From Hyphomicrobium_A sp036559705 (GTDB lineage Bacteria > Pseudomonadota > Alphaproteobacteria > Rhizobiales > Hyphomicrobiaceae), in NCBI GenBank assembly GCA_036559705.1, contig DATBSP010000162.1, positions 4,719 to 68,718 on the forward strand: a stretch of DNA of 64,000 nt, in the 5' to 3' direction. The notes under the pieces are model-generated. The model did no database searches. It had not been told where the DNA came from and saw nothing but the letters and a program-made list of their open reading frames with translations. Position 1 is the first letter of the stretch. Every line of letters starts with the position of its first letter. Shown in pieces: positions 47,675 through 56,169 of this stretch. The position numbers were made by a program, and so were the translations under genes.

Positions 47675-48589
47675 TCATGCCTTGCTGCTCGGCGTTTTCG
47701 ACTTTTTCGAGGCCCTGCCGCCGGTTGCACCCACTCGCTCCGTCACTCGCCGCTCCTTGGCGGGGGCGCCGTCCTTCATGGCGTAGGTATGCTCAGGCGT
47801 CGGAAAGGCGCGCGTGCGCACGTCCTCGGCGTAGCAGCGGATGGCGTCCTCGATGGCCTCGCCGACCTTGCCGAACTTCTTGACGAAGCGCGGCACGCGC
47901 GGGCTGAGGCCCAGCATGTCCTCCATGACGAGGATCTGACCGTCGCAGGCGAGAGAGGCGCCGATGCCGACGGTCGGGATGGGGATCGACGCGGTGATAC
48001 GCTGCGCCAACGGTGCCGTGATCGCTTCGAGCACGACAGCGAAGGCGCCAGCATCGGCGACCCCGAGCGCGTCCGCCTCGATTGCCGCCCACTCCTCGCG
48101 GTGCCGCCCCTGCGCCTTAAAGCCGCCGATGACGTGCACCGACTGGGGCGTCAGGCCGATGTGAGCCATGACCGGGATGCCGCGGTCGACGAGGTAACGA
48201 ATGGTTTCCGCCATGCGGCGGCCGCCCTCGATCTTAACGGCGCCACAGTCGGTCTCTTTCATTACCTTCGCGCAATTTCTGAAGGCGACGGACGGGCTCT
48301 CCTCGTAGGAGCCGAACGGCATGTCGACGACGACAAGGGCGCGCCGGGCACCGCGGACAACCGCACGCCCGTGCATGATCATCAATTCAAGGGGGACCGG
48401 AACGGTTGTCTCGTAGCCATGCATAACCATTCCGAGGCTGTCGCCAACGAGAAGGAAGTCGCAGTATCGGTCGGCGATGGCGGCGGTATGCGCATGGTAA
48501 GCGGTCAGCGCCACGAGGGGTTGGCGGCGCTTCTTCATCGCCGTGATATCGGGCGCCATCAGGCGCTTCTGGGTGCTATGCGCGGACAT
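47675..48589 (-). CDS. panB: 3-methyl-2-oxobutanoate hydroxymethyltransferase
   Basis: The first enzyme of pantothenate synthesis, making ketopantoate from 2-oxoisovalerate and methylene-tetrahydrofolate. Metal and substrate motifs: DSLGMVMHGYE, DMPFGSYEES and VKIEGG, and a C-terminal VGIGASLACDGQILVMEDMLG-like region (VGIGAS then DGQILVMEDML). The C-terminus has a basic extension. 304 residues. Confidence 0.95.
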   Translation of the reverse strand: MSAHSTQKRLMAPDITAMKKRRQPLVALTAYHAHTAAIADRYCDFLLVGDSLGMVMHGYETTVPVPLELMIMHGRAVVRGARRALVVVDMPFGSYEESPSVAFRNCAKVMKETDCGAVKIEGGRRMAETIRYLVDRGIPVMAHIGLTPQSVHVIGGFKAQGRHREEWAAIEADALGVADAGAFAVVLEAITAPLAQRITASIPIPTVGIGASLACDGQILVMEDMLGLSPRVPRFVKKFGKVGEAIEDAIRCYAEDVRTRAFPTPEHTYAMKDGAPAKERRVTERVGATGGRASKKSKTPSSKA

Positions 48590-48794
48590 GACAGGTAGGG
48601 TACTCGTTAAATGGACCGGCGTCGCGGCAACCTAGTGATGATCAGGCCTGCAAACCAGTGGCGCGCCTGCCGTGCCTCGCACACAACGTTTGAAATGAAT
48701 TCAATTTCAGGACGTTGCTAACGAAGATTTAGGGTTAAAATCATCATATAGATCGATCTCTTCAGATACACTCTCATTTCGTCCGGGGGCTTCC

Positions 48795-50498
48795 GTGCAA
48801 ACGAATGTGAAATCCAGATCCGGCGCCCTTGGTGGTTGCCTGCGCATCTCAACCGTCGTGGCCTTTCTAGGGGCCGGCCTTGTCGTTGCAGCAACGAGCG
48901 AACGCGCCGAGGCGCAGTTCTACCCTTGGGGTGGGTGGGGGAACCCAGCGCCATGGCAGCCAAAGCCGCGCCGCCGCCGCGTCGTGCCGCGCTACGTAGA
49001 GCCGACGGATGAGAAGCCGGCTATGGCGCTGCCGAAACCTACCGGCCCGCTGGTCCTTGTCGTCTCGACCAGCAAGCAGACGGTTACCGTCTATGACGAC
49101 GGCAAACAAATCGCCAAGTCGCCGATCTCCAGCGGTACCAGTTCGAACCCAACTCCGACCGGCATCTTCAGCATCCTCGAGAAGAACCGTTACCACTATT
49201 CGAACCTCTACGGCGGAGCGCCAATGCCGTTCATGCAGCGCGTCACCAACTCCGGCGTCGCGCTGCACGCTGGCGATTTGCCAGGCTATCCCGCCTCGCA
49301 TGGCTGCATTCGCCTCCCCTATAGCTTTGCGCGCAGCCTGTTCGGCATCACCGACGTCGGCGCGCGCGTCATCATTAGCGATGAGGATCTCACTCCGGCA
49401 GAGTTCAACAGCCCGGCGCTGATCGCGCCGCTCGCGCCGGACAGCGGGGCGCAGAACATAATTACGGTCAGCCCCGCAGCTGCCGGGGATGCCGGCAAGC
49501 CGCGCACGCGCGGTTCGGCCGCCATCGCACGCGCCGCCGAGCGCGACCGGCTCGCCTCGGCTATCGGCGAAGCGGAAAACGCCAAGCAGGCCGCCGTCGA
49601 TCAGGCCAAGGCGGCGACGACTGCCGTGCAGGACGCCAAGGAGATCGTTCGTAAGGAGCGCAACGAGGAGGGACGCCTCGTCGAGCTCGCGCGCAAGGCC
49701 GTCAAGGCTGCCGACGGCGCCGCCGGGCGCTTTACCGAGCTCACCGCCAAGATGTCGAAGATTGACGCAACCACTCTTGCTGCGGCGGATCTCGAGAAGC
49801 AGTCGACAGAGGAGCTTGCTGAAGAAAAGGCGATGTTCGATGCGGCCGACGCTGCCGTTGCCGCCAAGCGCGCAGCCGACGCGCAGGCCGCCAAGGCCAA
49901 GCAGGCTGTCGCCGACGTCGGCGCTCTCGAAAAGGCACGAAAAATCGCGCTCGAGGACGTGACGCATGCGGACGCCGATGTCGCCCGCTCCAAGGAGGTA
50001 CTCGTCGCCGCCGAGGCACTCGAAGCGCGCAAGGACAGCCCGGTCTCGGTGTTTATCAGCGCCAAGACCGGCCGCCTCATCGCCAAGCTCGGCTTTGCGC
50101 AGGTCCTCGATGTGCCGGTGACTATAGCCGAGCCGGGCAAGCCGCTGGGCACGCACGTTCTGACGGCCACCGCCTTCACCGATGGAGAGAAGGCGCTGCG
50201 ATGGAACTCGCTCACCATGAAGCGGTCGGACACGGTACGGTATTTGCGCCGCAAGAAGCGCCGGCATGACGATGAGGCACCTGTACAGGCAGCTGGACAC
50301 GATGCCGACGCAGCAACCGCGCTCGAACGCATCCAGATTCCGAAGGAAACCGCCGAGCTGCTTGCCGAGCTGATGAAGCCTGGCTCCTCGTTCATTATCT
50401 CCGATTACGGGCTCAGCCGCGAGACGAGCGCGCGGACGGAGTTCGTTGTCGAGCCGTGGCGCAGCCGCACCGACAGCTCCGAGCCCCGCTACTACTAA
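48795..50498 (+). CDS. L,D-transpeptidase with coiled coil and second YkuD-like domain
   Basis: A periplasmic 567-residue protein. After a signal peptide it has a YkuD L,D-transpeptidase domain (about residues 85-205; catalytic ALHAGDLPG ... SHGCIRLPY with His and Cys), then a long Ala/Lys/Glu-rich coiled coil (about 235-410), then a second region VSVFISAKTGRLIAKLGF ... GTHVLTATAF that resembles YkuD but has no HGC motif. The first domain should make 3-3 crosslinks or attach lipoproteins. It starts at GTG 48795. Confidence 0.88.
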   Translation: MQTNVKSRSGALGGCLRISTVVAFLGAGLVVAATSERAEAQFYPWGGWGNPAPWQPKPRRRRVVPRYVEPTDEKPAMALPKPTGPLVLVVSTSKQTVTVYDDGKQIAKSPISSGTSSNPTPTGIFSILEKNRYHYSNLYGGAPMPFMQRVTNSGVALHAGDLPGYPASHGCIRLPYSFARSLFGITDVGARVIISDEDLTPAEFNSPALIAPLAPDSGAQNIITVSPAAAGDAGKPRTRGSAAIARAAERDRLASAIGEAENAKQAAVDQAKAATTAVQDAKEIVRKERNEEGRLVELARKAVKAADGAAGRFTELTAKMSKIDATTLAAADLEKQSTEELAEEKAMFDAADAAVAAKRAADAQAAKAKQAVADVGALEKARKIALEDVTHADADVARSKEVLVAAEALEARKDSPVSVFISAKTGRLIAKLGFAQVLDVPVTIAEPGKPLGTHVLTATAFTDGEKALRWNSLTMKRSDTVRYLRRKKRRHDDEAPVQAAGHDADAATALERIQIPKETAELLAELMKPGSSFIISDYGLSRETSARTEFVVEPWRSRTDSSEPRYY

Positions 50499-50499
50499 T

Positions 50500-50637
50500 C
50501 TGTCATCCCGGCCAAGCGAGAGAAGCGAGCGCTGAACCGGCGCCAGTGTCAAGTTGCCGAAGGCGCGTGCGGTGCCTTCGACGCTCTTTCCCTGGATCTC
50601 GGATAGCCTCGTTTCCCGTCGGCTTCCGGAATGACAG
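50500..50637. repeat. 138-bp element with terminal inverted repeats
   Basis: CTGTCATCCCGG at the left end and CCGGAATGACAG at the right end are inverted repeats (one mismatch in 12). The element lies directly after the L,D-transpeptidase stop and before the MOSC gene. It resembles the dispersed palindromic repeats of alphaproteobacterial genomes; only this copy is in the window. Confidence 0.6.
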
Positions 50638-50648
50638 TATGAGCCTGG

Positions 50649-51134
50649 TCAGCCCGGGAGCTTGATCCGTCGCTCAGGCGGCGACTGAACGATGACTACA
50701 TCATCGCCAGTCGCGACCCGGCCGCCTTCCAGCACCTTGCACGTGACACCACCGCGCCACTCCGGATGCAGCGCCTTGCGCAATCCGACGCGCGCCTCAT
50801 CCATGCGCGCACACGGCGTCGTCGGGTAGGTCACCTCTAGAAGCACGGGACCAATGCGCAGCGTGGCACCAATGGCGCGCGGCAGACGGACCCCCTCGAC
50901 GAAAAGGTTGGCACGCCGCGCCGTCCAGTCGAGCGCACCCACCTCGCCACCGAGGTCGGCGAACGCTGCCTCCCAGTCCTCGCGGGCAAGTATCGTCACC
51001 GCGCGGCGCTTGAACTTGACACCCTTGTGATCGCCCACAACGCCCGCGTCGAGGCTGATGTCGATGCTATCGACCGTCTGCATCGGCGCTCGCCGCTCGG
51101 GGCGCCAGGCAATGCCGATCAGCCGCCCGCTCAT
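50649..51134 (-). CDS. MOSC-domain protein
   Basis: A 161-residue stand-alone MOSC (molybdenum-cofactor sulfurase C-terminal) domain. The conserved segment is TTPCARMDEARVG, where Cys and acidic residues contact cofactor in relatives such as YiiM. The start ATG 51134 overlaps the NnrU stop (ATGA), so the two are co-translated. A frame opening farther upstream only shadows nnrU. Confidence 0.88.
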   Translation of the reverse strand: MSGRLIGIAWRPERRAPMQTVDSIDISLDAGVVGDHKGVKFKRRAVTILAREDWEAAFADLGGEVGALDWTARRANLFVEGVRLPRAIGATLRIGPVLLEVTYPTTPCARMDEARVGLRKALHPEWRGGVTCKVLEGGRVATGDDVVIVQSPPERRIKLPG

Positions 51135-51712
51135 GCCAGCGGTGAGACGCCGATAACGAGCTGGTGCAAGTAAAGCACGATGGCGGCGTAGAGCGCCGTC
51201 CCCAGCGCGACCACGATCACGTCGTTGATCCATGGGCCGCCGCCCTTGCCGAGCGGCCCGAGATCGCCGCGCCGCTTCACCGAGATGCGGTCGTAGACGG
51301 CGAAGGCGAGGAAGCTGCCGAACAACACGAGCGAGGCGAGATCGCCGTTGGCCAGGAGATGCGCCAGCGCCCAAGTCTTGATGGCGATCAGCATCGGATG
51401 CTTGAGCATGACGTGGATGTGCGAGGGCACATACGTCGCGACCAGCGCGATCATCGCCGGCAGCATCAGTGCCAGCGCCAGGTGCCGCGTCCAGATCGGC
51501 GGATCCCACAGGATCGGATTTTTGCCCGGGTGAAGCTGCAGCTTGTAGAAGCCGAGCACGATCAGCGCCAAGCCGATCAATGACACTACCGAGAAGATGA
51601 TCTTGTAGCCGTTGCCACCGAATCGAGCGACCAGACCATTCTTCAACTCAACGTTGGCCGGCACCAAGTGGATCGCGAAAAACAGCACGAGGCCAATCAC
51701 CATCACCAGCAC
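51131..51712 (-). CDS. NnrU-family membrane protein
   Basis: A 193-residue protein with about six hydrophobic segments and the conserved H-x-V-P (IHLVPAN), RHLALALMLPAM and HPMLIAIKTWALAH. NnrU is named from nitric-oxide reduction in Rhodobacter, but homologues occur without denitrification. It is upstream of and coupled to the MOSC gene. Confidence 0.9.
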   Translation of the reverse strand: MLVMVIGLVLFFAIHLVPANVELKNGLVARFGGNGYKIIFSVVSLIGLALIVLGFYKLQLHPGKNPILWDPPIWTRHLALALMLPAMIALVATYVPSHIHVMLKHPMLIAIKTWALAHLLANGDLASLVLFGSFLAFAVYDRISVKRRGDLGPLGKGGGPWINDVIVVALGTALYAAIVLYLHQLVIGVSPLA

Positions 51713-51875
51713 GTTTGCGCCCTCCCCAGGAAATTTGTTCCGCGCCGGCGAATCGTTGCCACGCTACGGCCATCTCGCTAGGCTTTTTTAGAGTTTGAGC
51801 GCTTCGGCCGCTAGTCTGCCGTGCCGCCCGAATGGTCGCGGGGACCATTACCTTCGTGCTTGTTCGAGGTAAATC

Positions 51876-52412
51876 ATGCAAGCTTCCCGCGTTTCCGTGC
51901 GTAGTCAGCCCCACACTCCCCAATTGCGTCGTCCAGTTCGTCCCCAGTCGCCCAATGCGTTCGATGTCTTTCACTTCGAGGGAGAACTGCCGATGGCCGC
52001 TCGCGCCCAGGTAAAGCCTGACTTCGACGGTCCCGAGGATCGCCAGCTCGCCGACGACATCGCGCGCGTCATGCAGCACCGGCCGTTGATGAGCCGCCTG
52101 GCACGCGTCGAGACCGTGCACGGCGACGCCGCCGCCGTCGTTGCAAAGTCGGCGACGCGCCTTGCACCCCTGCCGTCGGCGCCGGCCCCCGCCGAGACAT
52201 CGCCGCCGCCCCTGCAAGCCGATCCGCGCTCGCTCGAGGAAGTGATCGACGACCTCGACCATGTCGCCTCGCCGCCGCCCAGCGCCGCATGGCTCGACAA
52301 CGCGCGGCGCGAACACCGCCACGAGCGCACGCGCAATGCTATGGCGTGGGTGACGACGCTAGGCATCGCCGGCACCATCGTCGCCTTCGCCTTCCTGCTG
52401 CTGCGCACCTAA
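51876..52412 (+). CDS. Tail-anchored hypothetical protein
   Basis: A 178-residue protein, mostly disordered and Pro/Arg-rich, with one C-terminal membrane segment (AWVTTLGIAGTIVAFAFLLL) and a last loop of three residues, so the N-terminus is probably cytoplasmic. GAGGT precedes ATG 51876. No family recognised. Confidence 0.65.
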   Translation: MQASRVSVRSQPHTPQLRRPVRPQSPNAFDVFHFEGELPMAARAQVKPDFDGPEDRQLADDIARVMQHRPLMSRLARVETVHGDAAAVVAKSATRLAPLPSAPAPAETSPPPLQADPRSLEEVIDDLDHVASPPPSAAWLDNARREHRHERTRNAMAWVTTLGIAGTIVAFAFLLLRT

Positions 52413-52428
52413 GCGTTCAAACTCCCGC

Positions 52429-53349
52429 CTACGGCAGGAACCCCTTATCGAGGTTGAGCGACTGGCGGCCCACCTCGCGGCCCTTGGCATCGCTGTGCGT
52501 CGCGACCCAGGCAACGTGCGTCCCCCCCTTCATCGACGTGCGTGAGCGCAAGGCGATGCCGACCGTTTCACCGGCCTTGGCCGCGATCGGCGACAGCAGC
52601 GGAAAATAGAGTTGCTCCCAGTGTGTACGCGGTGCACCTGGCGCCGTCGACAGCGTGATGCCGCGCGCCAGCTCGGCGCTCCACCACGCCGCGAAGCCAT
52701 GGATCGTCGTTGCCGCCTTCAGCTTCCAGCCCGCCTCGCCCTTACGGCTCGAGCGGCTGTCGCTGCCGAGGTCGATGGCATCCCAAGCTCTGCCTTCGAG
52801 CAGCTCCTTCCCTGACAGCGTGCGCACGTAGATGTTGTTGAGGCTCATCGTCTTGGCGATGGAGAGATCGAAACCGGTCGCATCCCAGGCGGCGAACTCG
52901 CGATGCAGGCGGTCGCTGACGACCGGCGCCACGAACTGCTCGAGCTTGTGCGGGATCAGCACCCCACCCGGCTTCAGGAAGCGCTTTCGCGCATCGGCCA
53001 GCGTCTCGACGATGTGCTCCTCGAGGGCGTAGTTGCCGAGCGTTTCGGAGACGACGACATCAACCATCGGTGGATCGACCATATCGGTCGAATGGCAGGG
53101 GAATAGGTGACAGTTGCGCGCCCCGTTGGCCTTCAGAACCTTGGCGGCGACGCCCGCCACCTCGGCCGCCTCGTAGAGAAACACTTCGCGCGCGCCGAGT
53201 TTCGCCGCCATCAGCGCCAAGAGCCCGGTTCCGGTACCGATGTCAGCGACCGTCGTGACGCCCTTCATGATCACCGAGCGCAGCGCCGCCTCGAAGGCCG
53301 CGTTGCGCACACGATCGGCGATCAGCGTCCGATGATATTCGATGCGCAT
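52429..53349 (-). CDS. Protein arginine methyltransferase-like protein
   Basis: A 306-residue SAM methyltransferase that resembles eukaryotic-type PRMTs: motif I VADIGTGTGLLALMAAKLGA, acidic end of strand 2 YEAAE, double-E loop VVSETLGNYALEEH and a THW loop THWEQLYFPL in the C-terminal barrel. The N-terminal EYHRTLIADRVRNAAFEAAL fits the PRMT alpha-helix. Such full PRMT layouts are uncommon in bacteria. Substrate unknown. Confidence 0.83.
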   Translation of the reverse strand: MRIEYHRTLIADRVRNAAFEAALRSVIMKGVTTVADIGTGTGLLALMAAKLGAREVFLYEAAEVAGVAAKVLKANGARNCHLFPCHSTDMVDPPMVDVVVSETLGNYALEEHIVETLADARKRFLKPGGVLIPHKLEQFVAPVVSDRLHREFAAWDATGFDLSIAKTMSLNNIYVRTLSGKELLEGRAWDAIDLGSDSRSSRKGEAGWKLKAATTIHGFAAWWSAELARGITLSTAPGAPRTHWEQLYFPLLSPIAAKAGETVGIALRSRTSMKGGTHVAWVATHSDAKGREVGRQSLNLDKGFLP

Positions 53350-53420
53350 CTAGTGTCCCGATTCCGAAGTTCGCCAAAGCTCGCTGGGTTCCGGCGCGAA
53401 TCTCTCGATCATCACACTAG
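53350..53420. repeat. 71-bp intergenic element with 7-bp ends
   Basis: CTAGTGT (53350-53356) and ACACTAG (53414-53420) are perfect inverted repeats bounding almost the whole gap between the PRMT-like gene and the SpoU gene. It may be a small palindromic repeat unit or a hairpin. Confidence 0.35.
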
Positions 53421-54236
53421 TCACAGGGTCAGGTGGGGTCCGCGGATCTGGTAGAGCACCAGCGCGGTGGCAACCGCCAGGTTGAGCGAGTCGAGCCTGC
53501 CGGCCATAGGAATCTTGACGAGCCGCGTGCACGCCGCGGTGAGCTGATCCGACAACCCAGGCCCTTCGCTGCCCATGAGTAGCAGCGTTGGCGCGCGGTA
53601 CTTGGCCTTGCGGAAGTCCTCATCCACATCGAGGTGCGTGCCGACGATGTCGCCCTGAAAGTTCTTCGTCCAGCCGATAAAAGCCTCGCGCGTCGTGCGC
53701 ACCAGCGGCACGGCGAACACCGAGCCCATCGTGGCGCGCACGCATTCGTGTGAATAGGGATCGCAGCTCGATCCGATGAGCATGATGCCCGCGGCGCCGA
53801 CCGCGTCGGCGGTGCGAATGATGGTGCCGAGGTTACCGGGGTCGCGCACCTCCTCCAGCGCCAGCCAGACTGCATCGCGCGCCACTCGTGCCGCCGGCCG
53901 CGGATCGACCCAGCGCTGCTTGAAAACGCCGAGCATGCTTTGCGGATTGTCCTTCGAGGCGAGCTTGCCAAGCACGGCTTCCGAGACTTCGAGGCATTCG
54001 ACGCCCGCGCCCAATGCCCAGGCCACAAGCCCCTGCGCAATACCGCTGCTGTCGCTGCCGGCGCGGTAGACCAGTGTCTGCGGCACGAAGCCGTTGTCGC
54101 GCGCGTTAACGAGGATCGAAGTGCCCTCGGCGACGAACAAGCCGGTTTCCTTGCGCTCCTTGCGCATCTCCAAAGCGCGGATCGCCTTGACGCGATCGTT
54201 CTGCAGGCTGGTGATGGCCTTGGGCGCCAACATCAT
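53421..54236 (-). CDS. SpoU/TrmH-family RNA 2'-O-methyltransferase
   Basis: A 271-residue SPOUT methyltransferase for rRNA or tRNA ribose. The three SpoU motifs are visible: LEEVRDPGNLGTIIRTADA, LLLMGSEGPGL and IPMAGRLDSLNLAVATALVL (in part). An N-terminal substrate-binding domain precedes. Its start overlaps the stop of the next methyltransferase gene (ATGA at 54233-54236). Confidence 0.92.
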   Translation of the reverse strand: MMLAPKAITSLQNDRVKAIRALEMRKERKETGLFVAEGTSILVNARDNGFVPQTLVYRAGSDSSGIAQGLVAWALGAGVECLEVSEAVLGKLASKDNPQSMLGVFKQRWVDPRPAARVARDAVWLALEEVRDPGNLGTIIRTADAVGAAGIMLIGSSCDPYSHECVRATMGSVFAVPLVRTTREAFIGWTKNFQGDIVGTHLDVDEDFRKAKYRAPTLLLMGSEGPGLSDQLTAACTRLVKIPMAGRLDSLNLAVATALVLYQIRGPHLTL

Positions 54237-55198
54237 TGCGCGCTCCAGCGCGTATACAGCGAGGCCGGGACTGCACGGCTGCCGCCCGTCTCGCGGATGG
54301 CGAGCTCGCCCGATTGGAACGTGCCATCGCGCCCGGCGAGCACCTCACGGCAAAGCTGATCGAAGGCCAGCGACGATGCGCGGATCGCGTACACCGTCAG
54401 CACCAGCGCGGCCCCCGGCGACAACAGTGCTGCGCAATCCTTCAGCAGCGGCGGCAGGCCGGTGAACAGGTCCCACACCTCGCCGTCGGGACCGCGCCCG
54501 AACTTCGGCGGATCGACGAGGATGACGTCGTACGTCTTGCCGCGCCGCACCTCGCGTGCCACGAACTTCGCAGCATCGTCGAGCATCCAACGGATCGGGG
54601 CGGTGCCCAAATCGGAAGCCGCTTGGTTCTCTTTCGCCCAGGCGATCGCCTTCTTCGAGGCGTCGACGTGAGTGACGTGTGCGCCGGCCACGGCGGCAAT
54701 GAGCGAGGCCGCACCCGTGTAGGCGAACAGGTTCAAAACGCGCGGCGGCTCGGCACGCTTCTCGGCCAGTCGCGCCAACATCCACTCCCAGTGCGGCATC
54801 TGCTCGGGGAAGAGACCCATGTGACGGAAACTCGCCAGGCGGCACAGCATCGTCGCCGCGCCGACCTTCACCGGCCAGACCTCCGGCACCGGCTTGTCGA
54901 TGCGCCAACGACCCTTGTCCTCCTCGTCGTCGCCCGAGAATACCGCGTGCGCATGCCGCCACTCGCGCTCAGGTGCACCTGGCGTCCACAGCGCCTGCGG
55001 CTCGGGCCGGTCAACGACAATTGGGCCGAAGCGCTCGAGCTTGCGTCCGCCACCGCTATCGAGCAGTGCATAGTCGGGGAACCCTGCCGTCTCGATGAGT
55101 TGCAGCCGCGCGCCATCCTGCACCGCAGCCACGCCGCGTGCGTTGTCCCGGCGTCTTTGGTTTTCCTGCGCCATGCGCAACGTCTTGGCGCATCGCAT
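54233..55198 (-). CDS. RlmI-like class I SAM rRNA methyltransferase
   Basis: A 321-residue Rossmann methyltransferase of the COG1092 / RlmI group, which forms m5C in 23S rRNA in E. coli. Motifs: NLFAYTGAASLIAAVAGA, DASKKAIAWAKEN and VDPPKFGRGP. The N-terminal region is shorter than RlmI. Translationally coupled to the SpoU gene; both act on RNA. Confidence 0.85.
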   Translation of the reverse strand: MRCAKTLRMAQENQRRRDNARGVAAVQDGARLQLIETAGFPDYALLDSGGGRKLERFGPIVVDRPEPQALWTPGAPEREWRHAHAVFSGDDEEDKGRWRIDKPVPEVWPVKVGAATMLCRLASFRHMGLFPEQMPHWEWMLARLAEKRAEPPRVLNLFAYTGAASLIAAVAGAHVTHVDASKKAIAWAKENQAASDLGTAPIRWMLDDAAKFVAREVRRGKTYDVILVDPPKFGRGPDGEVWDLFTGLPPLLKDCAALLSPGAALVLTVYAIRASSLAFDQLCREVLAGRDGTFQSGELAIRETGGSRAVPASLYTRWSAQ

Positions 55199-55677
55199 GG
55201 CCGCTGCAAAGCCCTTTCGCGCGGTTTGGCGGCGCTCTTCACGTGCCCGTCAGGTTTCGGACCGCACAACAAGTGCGCGTTAAGTCTTTAAGGCGCGGGC
55301 GGCGACGGAATATTTGCCACTCATCGTTATGCTGGCGTGGCCATCGGAGCTCCGGCTCCCCTCCGGCCGCAAGCATCGGGTTCAGCGTATTCGCGGTGAC
55401 ACCGCAGCGCTGAACCCTTCGCGTATTTTCCCTCTTCATCGCAGCCGAAGGTGCGCGGATCGACGCAGGAAACGTGTCACGCGCGCTGCTGTGAAAACCG
55501 TTGCGCTCTCGGAAGTTCCTCTCACGCCCGTGCGATGCGGGCTCTTACAATATTTCTAATATAGCGCAATGCGCATGGCTTGGCCCGATTTGCGTCCGCG
55601 GCCAAGCAACGGATCACGGGTGCTCGCGCGTTGATAGGCCGTGCCGCCGTAGCGGACACCAACACGGGAGATAAAGC
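55199..55677. other. 479-nt intergenic region
   Basis: It separates the divergent methyltransferase operon from the small secreted gene at 55678 and must hold both promoters. It contains one of a pair of hairpin repeats (55378-55417). No protein gene is supported. Confidence 0.6.
55378..55417. repeat. Hairpin repeat, copy A
   Basis: GGGTTCAGCG / CGCTGAACCC forms a perfect 10-bp stem around GCGGTGACACCGC. It shares the core GGTGACACCGCAGCG with copy B at 56110-56151. The two stems differ by a compensatory change. Confidence 0.65.
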
Positions 55678-56100
55678 ATGAGCTTCAAGTACGCTTCGAT
55701 GCTGATCGGCGCTGTCGCCTTTGCCGGCATTGCCTCGCAAACAGCCGTCGCGCAAAATCGCGACCGCGGACACGACCACTGGGAGCAGCTCGGCTGCCAG
55801 AAGGTCGGCTTCCTCGTCGATCGCGACGTCATCAAAGTCGGCCGACGCGAAGGCACCTTCAAGGCCATCCGCCTCGAAGTGTCGGGCAACGCCGTCTACA
55901 TGAACGACCTCAAGGTCGTTTACGGCAACGGCAATCCCGACGACATCAACGTTCGCTCTGAGATCCGCGACGGTGGACAGACGCGGCCGCTCGACCTCAA
56001 GGGACGCGGCGAGCGCGCCATCGACCGCATAGAGATGACTTACCGAGCCAAGCCCAACTTCAAGGGCTCTGCAAAAGTGTGCGTCTCCGGCCTGAGCTAG
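55678..56100 (+). CDS. Small secreted protein, DUF2541-like
   Basis: A 140-residue exported protein (signal peptide ending TAVAQ) with WEQLGCQKVGFLVDRDVIKV, FKAIRLEVSGN and RPLDLKGRGERAIDRIEMTYR, resembling DUF2541. GGGAG is nine bases before ATG 55678. Two cysteines remain in the mature form. Function unknown. Confidence 0.72.
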   Translation: MSFKYASMLIGAVAFAGIASQTAVAQNRDRGHDHWEQLGCQKVGFLVDRDVIKVGRREGTFKAIRLEVSGNAVYMNDLKVVYGNGNPDDINVRSEIRDGGQTRPLDLKGRGERAIDRIEMTYRAKPNFKGSAKVCVSGLS

Positions 56101-56109
56101 GGGCACCTC

Positions 56110-56151
56110 GCGGTCCAGCTAAGTGGGGGTGACACCGCAGCGTTGGACCGC
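56110..56151. repeat. Hairpin repeat, copy B (possible terminator)
   Basis: GCGGTCCA / TGGACCGC (8 bp, plus two more pairs with one G-T) brackets GGTGACACCGCAGCG. It lies nine bases after the stop of the secreted gene and is followed by TCTTCTT, so it may also terminate that transcript. Confidence 0.6.
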
Positions 56152-56169
56152 TCTTCTTCCCGCGATCCG

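Noticed and set aside
51135..51509. N-terminal extension of the MOSC protein
   Set aside because: It overlaps nnrU in another frame and has no MOSC sequence; the coupled ATGA start at 51134 is better.
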